A stretch of 6,494 nt of DNA from Calditrichota bacterium. GTDB taxonomy: Bacteria; Calditrichota; Calditrichia; RBG-13-44-9. The DNA is taken from NCBI GenBank assembly GCA_024276455.1, contig JAJRXE010000369.1, positions 1-6,494 on the forward strand, written 5' to 3'. Below the pieces are notes generated by a model. It was not told the DNA's origin. It saw only the letters and a program-made list of their open reading frames with translations, and did not search any database. The translations under genes were made by a program, and so were the position numbers. This document shows, one piece after another, positions 1 to 6,264 of the stretch; position 1 is the stretch's first letter, and every line of letters starts with the position of its first letter.

Positions 1-1076
1 AAAAAAATGTAAACCACCAAAATTACCAGCAGAAGCGCAATAAACAGGGTCACCACAATTTCTCTCAAACCGGCCACAATGGGTCGGGTGGTATCCAGAG
101 ACAATACGTAATCCATATCTTCCGGGAAGTTTTGCGCCAGCCGCTCCATGGTCTCTTTTACCAGACCGGCCACCTCCATGGCATTAGAACCGGGCGCCTG
201 GAACACAAAGATCAGGGCACAATCCTGCCCATTGAATCGGGTATAGGCATCATATAATTCCGTACCCATCTCCACCTTGGCCACATGCTTTAACCGCACC
301 TGAGAACCATCCGGATTGGTCCGTAAAACAATATTTCCAAATTCTTCGGGCGTTTTTAACCGGTCTTTTAAATTGACGGTGTAGGTAAATTCAGTTCCCG
401 GCGGTGCTGGTTCCCCGCCAAATTTTCCACCGGGAACCAGGCGGTTCTGCTCTTTTACGGCATTGACGATTTCGGGAATGGTTAATCCCAATTGCGCCAC
501 CCGATCCGGCTTAATCCAGATGCGCATGGCGTAATCTGTTACCCCGATTACATTCACCTTTCCTACCCCATACAGTCGTGCCAATTCGTCCATCATATTA
601 ATGCGTACGTAGTTCCCAATAAAATTTCGGTCATATGTGCCATTGGGAGAGGTTACCGCAATCACCAGCAGCGGAAAGGAAAACGTTTTTTCGGTGGTCA
701 CCCCATACTGCTTTACTTCCGCCGGTATTTGCGTCACCGTGGCCACCCGATTCTGCACCAGCACGGAATTCATATTGGGATCCGTCCCCAAGCGAAAAGA
801 CACGTTAATACTCATATAACCGGAGTTTGTATTAGTGGACTTCATGTAAATCATGTTCTCCACACCGTTGATTTTTTGTTCTAACGGTGTTGCCACAGAT
901 TGTTCCACATTGAGGGCATTGGCACCCACGTAGTTGGTATTTACCTGGACCATGGGCGGGGTTAGCGCCGGATATTGCTCAATCGGCAACTGCATCATGG
1001 AAACCAGTCCCACAATGACCAGCACAATAGCAATAACCATCGCCACAATTGGTCGTTTAACAAAAAATTCACCCAT
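1..1076 (-). CDS. RND multidrug efflux permease, HAE1/AcrB type, N-terminal part (cut by window edge)
   Basis: Inner-membrane proton-driven drug pump subunit of a tripartite RND system; it works with the adaptor encoded just upstream and an outer-membrane channel not seen here. The gene starts at the ATG complementary to 1074-1076 and stays open to base 1, giving 358 residues of a family usually about 1,030-1,050 long. Residues 1-30 hold the typical start MGEFFVKRPI and TM1, followed by LPIEQYP. The porter domain follows, with a GVEN-x-MYM-like segment near 71-78, GTDPN near 97, YAMRIWIKP at 182-190 (AcrB has YAMRIWMNP) and EEFGNIVLRTNPDGS near 244-258. DTTRPIV near 328 leads into TM2 (about 340-358), where the window ends. 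Similarity to AcrB is clear throughout and I see no frameshift. The ribosome site is weak: AAAGG lies about 12 nt before the ATG. It sits 76 bp after the adaptor gene, so they are probably co-transcribed. The substrate cannot be read from this part. Confidence 0.96.
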   Translation of the reverse strand, partial: MGEFFVKRPIVAMVIAIVLVIVGLVSMMQLPIEQYPALTPPMVQVNTNYVGANALNVEQSVATPLEQKINGVENMIYMKSTNTNSGYMSINVSFRLGTDPNMNSVLVQNRVATVTQIPAEVKQYGVTTEKTFSFPLLVIAVTSPNGTYDRNFIGNYVRINMMDELARLYGVGKVNVIGVTDYAMRIWIKPDRVAQLGLTIPEIVNAVKEQNRLVPGGKFGGEPAPPGTEFTYTVNLKDRLKTPEEFGNIVLRTNPDGSQVRLKHVAKVEMGTELYDAYTRFNGQDCALIFVFQAPGSNAMEVAGLVKETMERLAQNFPEDMDYVLSLDTTRPIVAGLREIVVTLFIALLLVILVVYIF

Positions 1077-1152
1077 GTTTTCTCGATACCTTTTTAATTT
1101 TTTGCGAATTAACAGTTAAACACACAGAAAAATTTAAAACTCCCAGAACGTT

Positions 1153-2301
1153 TCATAAAGAAGCGGATTCTTCTCTGCTTACCGGGGTGACTTCCATACC
1201 GGGCTTCAGCAATTGAATGCCTTCCACTACGACTTTTTCTCCCGATTTTAACCCCTCCAGAACCAACCAGTTCTCGCCCACAGTCGGACCCATTTTAATT
1301 TTGCGCAGTTGCACCTGATTGGAATCATTCACCACCCACACGCGGTAAATTCCCTGAAATTCCTGCACCGCCCGCTGGGGAATCAGAATTCCATTTTCCA
1401 CCTCATCAATTTCGGCCCGCACCTTGGCATACTGCCCCGGGCGAACCAATTTTTGGGGATTGGGGAAGAATGCTTCTACCAGAATGGCACCCGTACTGGG
1501 ATCCACATTGCGGTCAACAAACACAATCCCGCCGGTTTGGGGATGCACCGAACCATCTGCCAGAATCAGCTGCAAATTTTGATCTTTCGCTTCTCGAATG
1601 CGTTCGATTTCCTTATTTTCTCTTCCCAGATAGGCCCGAGCCAACTCCAGATATTGCGATTCCGTTAGGAAGAAATCCACCAGTATGGTATCAATCTTGG
1701 AAACAGTATTCAATACCACTGGATTGGGAGAACGCCCCACAAAATCGCCCACTTTGGCCTGGGTCTTTCCGATCAATCCAGTAATGGGGGATTTAATGCG
1801 GGTGTAACTAAGCTGAATTCGGGCAGCTCGCAGGTTCGCTTCCGCCGCCTGAACCCCCGCCTGCGCCGCTTCGTACTGCGCAACCGCCGCATCCAGCTCA
1901 CTTTGGCTCACCGCATTGATCTCGGCCAGGGGACGAATCCGGTTCAGATCGCTCTGGGCCTTTGCAAGCATCGTCTTGGCTTCGGCTAACCGACTCATTT
2001 TCGCCGCCACGTTCGCCTCAAAGGGCTGAGGATCGATGGTGTACAAAAGCTGTCCCTTTTTTACCAAGGCTCCTTGCTGGAAAAAAATGCCTTCCAGAAA
2101 CCCCTCCACCCGGGCGGGAATGCGAATATCTTTCTGCCCGTACACCTGCCCCACAAATTCCTGGTAAATCGGCACCTGCTCGGCCCGGGTTTCGACCACA
2201 GTAACCTCCGGCGGAGCCTGAGCCACCTCCGTGTTGCCGCCGCAGGAAACGAACCACAGCATCCCAAGACTTAAAAGAGACCCAATAACATTATGCTTCA
2301 T
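1153..2301 (-). CDS. RND efflux periplasmic adaptor subunit (MexA/AcrA family), probable lipoprotein
   Basis: Membrane fusion protein bridging the RND permease and an outer-membrane channel. I place the start at the ATG complementary to 2299-2301, giving 382 aa. A perfect GGAGG (2309-2313, minus strand) lies 5-10 nt before it, and the protein then opens with a lipoprotein signal: MKHN, a hydrophobic stretch and a Cys at residue 20 (WFVSC-GG, a slightly loose lipobox). An upstream in-frame ATG at 2349 would add 16 residues and bury the ribosome site, so I reject it. Order of domains: first lipoyl half about 56-94 (RIPARVEGFLEGI, GxLVKKGQLLYTIDP), alpha-helical hairpin about 95-165 (Ala/Gln/Glu-rich, coiled coil), second lipoyl half about 166-190 (TRIKSPITGLIGK), beta-barrel about 205-300 (VDPSTGAI, LVRPGQYAKV), membrane-proximal domain about 300-375. 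Length is normal for the family. It is the first gene of the efflux operon; the permease follows. Confidence 0.95.
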   Translation of the reverse strand: MKHNVIGSLLSLGMLWFVSCGGNTEVAQAPPEVTVVETRAEQVPIYQEFVGQVYGQKDIRIPARVEGFLEGIFFQQGALVKKGQLLYTIDPQPFEANVAAKMSRLAEAKTMLAKAQSDLNRIRPLAEINAVSQSELDAAVAQYEAAQAGVQAAEANLRAARIQLSYTRIKSPITGLIGKTQAKVGDFVGRSPNPVVLNTVSKIDTILVDFFLTESQYLELARAYLGRENKEIERIREAKDQNLQLILADGSVHPQTGGIVFVDRNVDPSTGAILVEAFFPNPQKLVRPGQYAKVRAEIDEVENGILIPQRAVQEFQGIYRVWVVNDSNQVQLRKIKMGPTVGENWLVLEGLKSGEKVVVEGIQLLKPGMEVTPVSREESASL

Positions 2302-2398
2302 TACAAAACCTCCGAATAAAAACCAATAATTAATTGATGGCTGATTCAATTTCCTTGATTGAAAACTAAAATTCCGGGAAGGAATAAAAGTAACTCTA

Positions 2399-2416
2399 TT
2401 TTATCAACTGATAAAA
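2399..2416. promoter_or_regulatory. Inverted repeat, candidate operator of the efflux operon
   Basis: TTTTATCA, a 2-bp spacer (AC), then TGATAAAA: a perfect 8-bp inverted repeat whose inner edge is about 98 bp before the adaptor ATG. The arrangement suits a dimeric repressor site. Its sequence is unlike the palindromes in front of the MerR gene, so a different regulator would be expected. On the minus strand a TTGATA that could act as a -35 box overlaps the right arm, but I see no good -10 at the proper distance. AT-rich repeats of this size can arise by chance. Confidence 0.3.
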
Positions 2417-2741
2417 CCTTCTTTTATCCAGAAAAATCATTTTTTAAGAACAAATTTCCCTAAATATAATAAACTCCCTCAAAAATACAAATAGAATTTC
2501 CAGCTTGAGCCGTCCCCTGGCAACCTTCCGAAGCTCCCTAAAAAAAAGAATCAGGTTGCACACCATTTTTTCCCCGTTTCTCACCGATTATCGCCCGGTT
2601 CATCGCCTTTGAATCAAAAGGTAAACAAATTCAAGACATCACAGCTTACTTTTTTTAATAATCCAGGAATAGAACTGAGGGGCCGAAACCACTTGTTCCA
2701 TCTTTCACACCAAAAGACCATCTCCATTCCAGAATTCAGCC

Positions 2742-2776
2742 TCCCACCGGACTTTGATTTCTCATTTCCGGTGGGA
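2742..2776. repeat. Perfect 10-bp inverted repeat (stem-loop), function unknown
   Basis: TCCCACCGGA (2742-2751) and TCCGGTGGGA (2767-2776) are exact reverse complements with a 15-nt loop. The stem is GC-rich in an AT-rich surrounding, so it should fold stably in RNA or single-stranded DNA. No T-run follows on either strand, so a standard intrinsic terminator is not supported. It lies about 215 bp before the MerR ATG and about 440 bp before the adaptor ATG. Confidence 0.5.
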
Positions 2777-2848
2777 ATTAGTGAGGTAAGACCGATTTAA
2801 ATTGAGCCCAACGCCTTCAGAAAGTATGAATATACAGAAATTTAAATA

Positions 2849-2864
2849 TACATTTTAAAATGTA
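2849..2864. promoter_or_regulatory. 16-bp perfect palindrome, copy 1, candidate operator
   Basis: TACATTTTAAAATGTA is its own reverse complement. The identity with copy 2 extends to 21 bp (2845-2865 against 2950-2970). It lies about 128 bp before the MerR ATG and just before a possible promoter (TTGATT at 2876, TAAAAT at 2900). Most likely bound by the dimeric MerR-type regulator encoded downstream, as an upstream partner site to copy 2. Confidence 0.55.
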
Positions 2865-2875
2865 AAATTTTTCTC

Positions 2876-2905
2876 TTGATTTTTTTGGATCAGTTTTATT
2901 AAAAT
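2876..2905 (+). promoter_or_regulatory. Possible promoter of the MerR-type gene
   Basis: TTGATT (2876-2881), 18 bp, TAAAAT (2900-2905). It lies between the two palindromes. A start near 2912 would leave a leader of about 80 nt containing palindrome copy 2. The region is so AT-rich that chance matches are likely, so this is only a suggestion. Confidence 0.25.
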
Positions 2906-2953
2906 TTAAGCGTAAAAATATTCACGAATGATTGAATGGAGTGGGAAATAATA

Positions 2954-2969
2954 TACATTTTAAAATGTA
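2954..2969. promoter_or_regulatory. 16-bp perfect palindrome, copy 2, candidate operator
   Basis: Second exact copy of TACATTTTAAAATGTA, ending 22 bp before the MerR ATG at 2992. The centre-to-centre distance to copy 1 is 105 bp, about ten turns of B-DNA, so both sites face the same side of the helix. Its position next to the regulator's own ribosome site points to autoregulation. I find no other copy in the window, neither before the efflux operon nor before the flavoprotein operon. Confidence 0.6.
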
Positions 2970-2991
2970 AGTTAGTTTTGAAGCGGAAAAG

Positions 2992-3408
2992 ATGAAAGAG
3001 ACATCCGAAAAGTGGTACACGATTGGAGATGTTGCCCGAATTCTGGACATCTCGCCAAATACCTTACGACTTTATGAGAATTCCGGCCTGGTTATTCCCC
3101 ACCGCACCCCGACCAACCGCCGCCTTTACAACGAAAAAGATGTGGCCTGGTTAAAAAAGATCCGCAATCTCATTAAAAATGAAAAAATGAATATTGAAGG
3201 CATCCGGCGGTTGTTGGCCCTGCTCCCCTGCTGGGAAATCATTAAATGTAAAGAACGGGATAATTGCCCGGTTTACATAGAAAGAACCCGGCTTTGTTTC
3301 GAGGTTAAGCACCCGAAAGATCATAAAGATTGTCGCAATTGCCAGGTTTACCAGCAGTTTATTTTCTGCGACAATCTAAAAAATTTCTTTCGCATTTTTA
3401 AATATTAA
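2992..3408 (+). CDS. MerR-family transcriptional regulator with cysteine-rich C-terminal module
   Basis: A 138-aa DNA-binding regulator. The N-terminal winged helix-turn-helix is typical: YTIGDVARILDIS at 9-21, TLRLYENSGLV at 24-34, and the wing with NRRLYNEKDV at 42-51. A short helix follows (about 65-78, MNIEGIRRLLALL), where MerR proteins usually start the dimerisation helix. From residue 80 on the protein is unusual: a compact tail of about 59 residues with seven cysteines (80, 86, 92, 102, 114, 117, 126). The pattern opens CWE-x3-C and contains CPVY and C-x2-C-x-VY. This resembles the small Cys-Trp-rich modules found attached to signalling proteins in anaerobes and could bind a metal, an Fe-S cluster or sense redox state. 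The start has only a weak ribosome site (GCGGA region). Two identical palindromes lie upstream, suggesting autoregulation. Target genes are not shown; both neighbouring operons are candidates. Confidence 0.9.
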   Translation: MKETSEKWYTIGDVARILDISPNTLRLYENSGLVIPHRTPTNRRLYNEKDVAWLKKIRNLIKNEKMNIEGIRRLLALLPCWEIIKCKERDNCPVYIERTRLCFEVKHPKDHKDCRNCQVYQQFIFCDNLKNFFRIFKY

Positions 3409-3728
3409 TCCGGGTTAATCGGGGGAACATTATCGGCTGAACGAACAATGCGCCGGAACTAAAGCGAGTGTATTGGCGATGAAACAAGAAAGCCTTTTCA
3501 AGCAAAAATTTACTTTAACCTTTTCCAGCAGTTTGCTCCAAATTGATTTCTTCCGAAGGTCCTTGCGGAACGGATTGGTGGAATCTTTATTCAACGAAAC
3601 TGAATTACATCAAACGCTTTTACCTTCCTCTATTACTTTCATTCTTTTTCTGCTGGAAAATACCGGATTTGCTTAAAGACGGGACTGACCGGAACTGAGG
3701 CGTCCGGTTTGTACGGGAGGACTGTGAG

Positions 3729-3757
3729 TTGATAATGTTAAACAATTCACTTATTTA
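3729..3757 (+). promoter_or_regulatory. Possible promoter of the flavoprotein-Rieske-cytochrome b operon
   Basis: TTGATA (3729-3734), 17 bp, TATTTA (3752-3757). Transcription starting near 3764 would give a leader of about 20 nt with the ribosome site at its centre. The -35 box is good, the -10 box is poor. No MerR-type palindrome is near. Confidence 0.3.
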
Positions 3758-3770
3758 GGCGATTTAATGC

Positions 3771-3781
3771 AGGAGAGGAGG
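3771..3781 (+). promoter_or_regulatory. Doubled Shine-Dalgarno site that decides the GTG start at 3784
   Basis: AGGAGAGGAGG contains two overlapping-style copies of AGGAG. The first (3771-3775) is 8 nt from the GTG at 3784, the normal distance; the second (3776-3780) is only 3 nt away. No ATG is in frame nearby, so GTG is the likely start. Confidence 0.75.
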
Positions 3782-3783
3782 CT

Positions 3784-5709
3784 GTGAAATATCCGACAGA
3801 ATTGCGTGATTTTGAGTGGTATCGGCAAAACATTCCCTGTTTAGCAGCCTGTCCGGTTCATACGGATTCGGGAAAATATGTCCAACTCATTGCTGAGGGA
3901 GCCTTCAAGGAGGCTTACCTGGTGGCCCGCTCCCCTAATCCGATTGCTTCCATTTGCGCGCGGGTGTGTGCGGCGCCCTGCGAGGATGCCTGCCGGCGGG
4001 GAAAAATCGACGAAGCGGTCAGTATTCGGGGGTTAAAACGCTTCGTTACCGAAAAATACGGTCCGGAGTCTTCCCAGCCGGACACCGAAAAGGAACTTTA
4101 TGAAGGCAAACCCGACGCGGGAAGCAAAACCCTCTGGCATCTTCCGGATCTGGTAAAGCGGCAAAAAACCTCCGGCAATTTTAAGGTGGCGGTCATCGGC
4201 TCGGGACCGGCCGGGCTGGCGTGCGCCCACGACCTGGCCCTGATGGGTTACCAGGTCACCATTTTCGAAGCAACCTCCTACGTGGGTGGAATGATGCGGC
4301 TGGGTATTCCGGAATATCGCCTGCCCCGGGGCGTGATTGAAAAGGAAGTGGCGGTTATTAAAGAGTTAGGGGTGGAATTTCGATTCAACGCGGGGTTGAA
4401 CAAAGGATTTGGTCTTGCCGAACTGCGCCATCTGGGTTACGACGCCATCTTCCTGGGAGTGGGAGCCATGAAGGGTCGAGACCTGGACCTGCCGGGAGTG
4501 GAACTGGACGGGGTGATTAAAGCGGTGGATTACCTCCTGAACGTGAACAGCGGCTACAAGATCGATCTGGGTAAAAAGGTGGTGGTTATTGGTGGGGGTA
4601 GTGTAGCGCTGGACGCCGCCCGCACCGCGATTCGTCAGTTCTACCAGACCATGGAAGAGATTGAACGAGTGGTCGAAGCCGGCGATATGCATGTGGCCAT
4701 TGATGTGGCGCGCAGTGCCAAGCGCGGGGGTGCAGAGGTGATCATTGCCTCGCTGGAATCTTTCGAGGAAATGCCCGCCGCCAAAACCGTGCAGGGTCGG
4801 GAAGAAATCCAGGAAGCCATGAAAGAGGGCATTAAATTTGTGACCAGCGTGGGCCCCCACCGTTTTATCGGAGACAATGGCAAACTGAAGGCGATTGAAT
4901 TCCTGGAGGTCGAACGACTGTTCGACGAACAGGGGCGCTTCAATCCGGTACTGAAACCCGGTACGGAAACGATTGTGGAAACCGACACCGCCATTCTGGC
5001 CATTGGTCAGCAACCCGACCTCTCTTTTCTGAAACCGGAAGACGGGGTGGAAGTCACCCCCCAGGGGACCATTAAAATCGATCCGGAGACGCTTCAAACC
5101 ACGGCACCCGGGGTGTTCAGCGGAGGCGATGTCGCTTTCGGGCCACGGATTCTGATTGAAGCGGCCGCCAACGGCAAACGGGCCGCTCAGTCCATTGATC
5201 AGTACCTGCGAGACAAGAAAAAAGGGCTGGTAACCCTGCAAAAGCCCAAACTGATTGTCAACATCGAAGAAATTCCCACCCGCGACTACCACATGCCATT
5301 CGGTTACGAACATTGCGAACGCCAATCGCCGCCCACCGTACCCACCGATCGACGCACCGGTATTACGGAGGTGGAAAGCGGTTACAACGAAACCGAAGCA
5401 GTGGAACAGGCCAAACGCTGCCTTTACTGCCATGTGCAAACCATTTACGACTCCGAGAAATGCATTCTGTGCGGTGCCTGCGTGGACGTTTGTCCGGAAT
5501 ACTGCCTAAAAATCATTCCTTTTGAGGAATTGGACATGGACGCGGACACCAAAAAAGCCATTCTGGACGGCATCCAGCTTAGCGAAGCGGAACCTCTCTC
5601 TGTCATGATTAAAGACGACGAAAAATGCATCCGCTGCGGGTTGTGCGCAAAAATCTGCCCCACGGGGGCCATGACCATGGAACGTTTTTCGTTTGACGAA
5701 ACCCTGTAA
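3784..5709 (+). CDS. GltD/NfnB-like FAD- and NAD(P)-binding Fe-S oxidoreductase with C-terminal 2x[4Fe-4S] ferredoxin domain
   Basis: A 641-aa flavoenzyme, GTG start with a strong ribosome site. Order of parts: N-terminal GltD-type Fe-S domain with C19, C23 (IPCLAACPVH) and C58, C62, C66, C70 (CARVCAAPCEDAC); FAD Rossmann motif GSGPAG at 139-144 with acidic FEA at 161-163; second Rossmann motif GGGSVA at 270-275 for NAD(P)H; FAD-closing motif GVFSGGD at 443-449; then CxxC at 546/549 and two ferredoxin clusters, C560-x2-C-x2-C-x3-C570-P and C615-x2-C-x2-C-x3-C625-P. The family moves electrons between NAD(P)H, FAD and Fe-S carriers (glutamate synthase small subunit, NfnB). No large glutamate synthase subunit is present; instead a Rieske protein follows after 20 bp and cytochrome b after that. 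I infer a cytoplasmic module that docks on the Rieske/cytochrome b complex. The insertion after the second Rossmann motif (about 284-313) is unusual. Older annotations would call it glutamate synthase beta subunit, which is probably misleading here. Confidence 0.93.
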   Translation: MKYPTELRDFEWYRQNIPCLAACPVHTDSGKYVQLIAEGAFKEAYLVARSPNPIASICARVCAAPCEDACRRGKIDEAVSIRGLKRFVTEKYGPESSQPDTEKELYEGKPDAGSKTLWHLPDLVKRQKTSGNFKVAVIGSGPAGLACAHDLALMGYQVTIFEATSYVGGMMRLGIPEYRLPRGVIEKEVAVIKELGVEFRFNAGLNKGFGLAELRHLGYDAIFLGVGAMKGRDLDLPGVELDGVIKAVDYLLNVNSGYKIDLGKKVVVIGGGSVALDAARTAIRQFYQTMEEIERVVEAGDMHVAIDVARSAKRGGAEVIIASLESFEEMPAAKTVQGREEIQEAMKEGIKFVTSVGPHRFIGDNGKLKAIEFLEVERLFDEQGRFNPVLKPGTETIVETDTAILAIGQQPDLSFLKPEDGVEVTPQGTIKIDPETLQTTAPGVFSGGDVAFGPRILIEAAANGKRAAQSIDQYLRDKKKGLVTLQKPKLIVNIEEIPTRDYHMPFGYEHCERQSPPTVPTDRRTGITEVESGYNETEAVEQAKRCLYCHVQTIYDSEKCILCGACVDVCPEYCLKIIPFEELDMDADTKKAILDGIQLSEAEPLSVMIKDDEKCIRCGLCAKICPTGAMTMERFSFDETL

Positions 5710-5729
5710 TTTTAATAAAGGAGAAAGGA

Positions 5730-6245
5730 ATGGCCGAGGAAAAAGCCAAAAAGGAAACCCGACGATCTTTCCTCCAGAAATTAGGTATCGGAACCATTTT
5801 GCTGGCTTTTGCCGGAAACGTTTATTCCTGGTTCCGTTCCTTTGTGCCGAATGTATTGTACGAACCCTTGCGAAAATTCAAAATCGGAACACCCAAAAAT
5901 TTGCCCGATGGCGTAAAAGTTTTTGAAGAGGAACGCGAATTCGTTATTCGCGAGAAAGAAAAAATCCATGCCATTTCGGCCATCTGTACCCATCTGGGTT
6001 GCACCGTGAAGTACGTGCAGTTAGCCAAACCCAAAAAGGTGGTGATCGACGGGAAAGAGGTGGAAGTGAAATACGAATTCCACTGTCCCTGCCACGGATC
6101 GAAATTTTACGCCGACGGCACCAACTATGCCGGTCCGGCACCAACTCCCCTTCCCTGGCACAAAGTGGACCTTTCCCCGGACGACGGGCAAATTGTAGTG
6201 GACACCTCTACAGTGGTTAAAAAAGGAACGTATTGGAAAGTGTAA
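5730..6245 (+). CDS. Rieske [2Fe-2S] protein of a cytochrome bc-type complex, Tat-type membrane anchor
   Basis: A 171-aa Rieske subunit that takes the first electron from quinol at the outer side of the membrane. Cluster box 1 is CTHLGC at 86-91, box 2 is CPCHGS at 119-124. By family knowledge C86, H88, C119 and H122 hold the [2Fe-2S] cluster and C91-C121 form the disulfide, so all key residues are there, as expected for a high-potential quinol-oxidising Rieske protein. The N-terminus has a twin-arginine motif (TRRSFLQKLG at 10-19) before a hydrophobic stretch (about 20-40), fitting Tat export of a folded protein with the signal kept as anchor. A downstream GPAPTPLPWHKV segment (135-146) is typical. 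The spacer between the boxes (92-118, 27 residues, Lys-rich) is longer than in the mitochondrial protein. AAAGGAG sits 6 nt before the ATG. It lies 20 bp after the flavoprotein gene and 19 bp before cytochrome b. Confidence 0.96.
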   Translation: MAEEKAKKETRRSFLQKLGIGTILLAFAGNVYSWFRSFVPNVLYEPLRKFKIGTPKNLPDGVKVFEEEREFVIREKEKIHAISAICTHLGCTVKYVQLAKPKKVVIDGKEVEVKYEFHCPCHGSKFYADGTNYAGPAPTPLPWHKVDLSPDDGQIVVDTSTVVKKGTYWKV

Positions 6246-6264
6246 AAAACGGGTAGAGTAACTT

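Larger units (their letters stand above)
2302..2991. other. AT-rich divergent intergenic region between efflux operon and MerR-type regulator
   Basis: I see no convincing gene here. The region carries the GGAGG ribosome site of the adaptor gene (2309-2313, minus), an 18-bp inverted repeat (2399-2416), a set of weak competing inverted repeats (2502-2559), a perfect 10-bp stem-loop (2742-2776) and two identical palindromes (2849-2864 and 2954-2969). At 690 bp it is long for a simple divergent promoter. It could hold more than one regulatory element or a small RNA, but nothing in the sequence matches an RNA family I can name. Confidence 0.7.
3409..3783. other. Non-coding gap between MerR-type gene and flavoprotein operon
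   Basis: Contains no convincing gene. A 65-67 codon reading frame at 3473-3676 has no ribosome site and no recognisable protein features. The block CCGGAACT-x-A-x-GCG occurs twice, at 3453-3466 and 3689-3702. The second copy lies in a small hairpin, ACCGGA (3688-3693) pairing with TCCGGT (3703-3708) around a 9-nt loop. The flanked 230 bp may be a worn-out insertion. The final part holds a possible promoter and the doubled ribosome site of the next gene. Confidence 0.6.

Noticed and set aside
2501..2560. SAM-I riboswitch on the plus strand, suggested by CTGGCAACC
   Set aside because: The GAGGGA and GATGAA core parts are lacking, and neither flanking gene relates to methionine metabolism.
2609..2800. 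Reading frame of 63 codons in the divergent intergenic region
   Set aside because: No ribosome site; it runs through the 10-bp stem-loop and shows no protein features.
3367..3399. Possible terminator TGCGA...TCGCA followed by TTTTT at the end of the MerR-type gene
   Set aside because: The stem is only 5 bp with an 18-nt AT-rich loop and lies inside the coding end; too weak to call.
3473..3676. Reading frame of 65-67 codons after the MerR-type gene
   Set aside because: No ribosome site, no family resemblance, and a low-complexity composition rich in Phe, Leu and Ser as expected from AT-rich non-coding DNA.
4366..5439. Antisense reading frame of 357 codons inside the flavoprotein gene
   Set aside because: It is the shadow of a strongly coding sense frame. 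The translation is rich in His, Phe and Gly without any known motif, and it has no ribosome site.
3784..5709. Plain glutamate synthase small subunit (gltD)
   Set aside because: No large subunit is beside it, the C-terminus has an added double ferredoxin domain, and the gene sits in a Rieske/cytochrome b operon.
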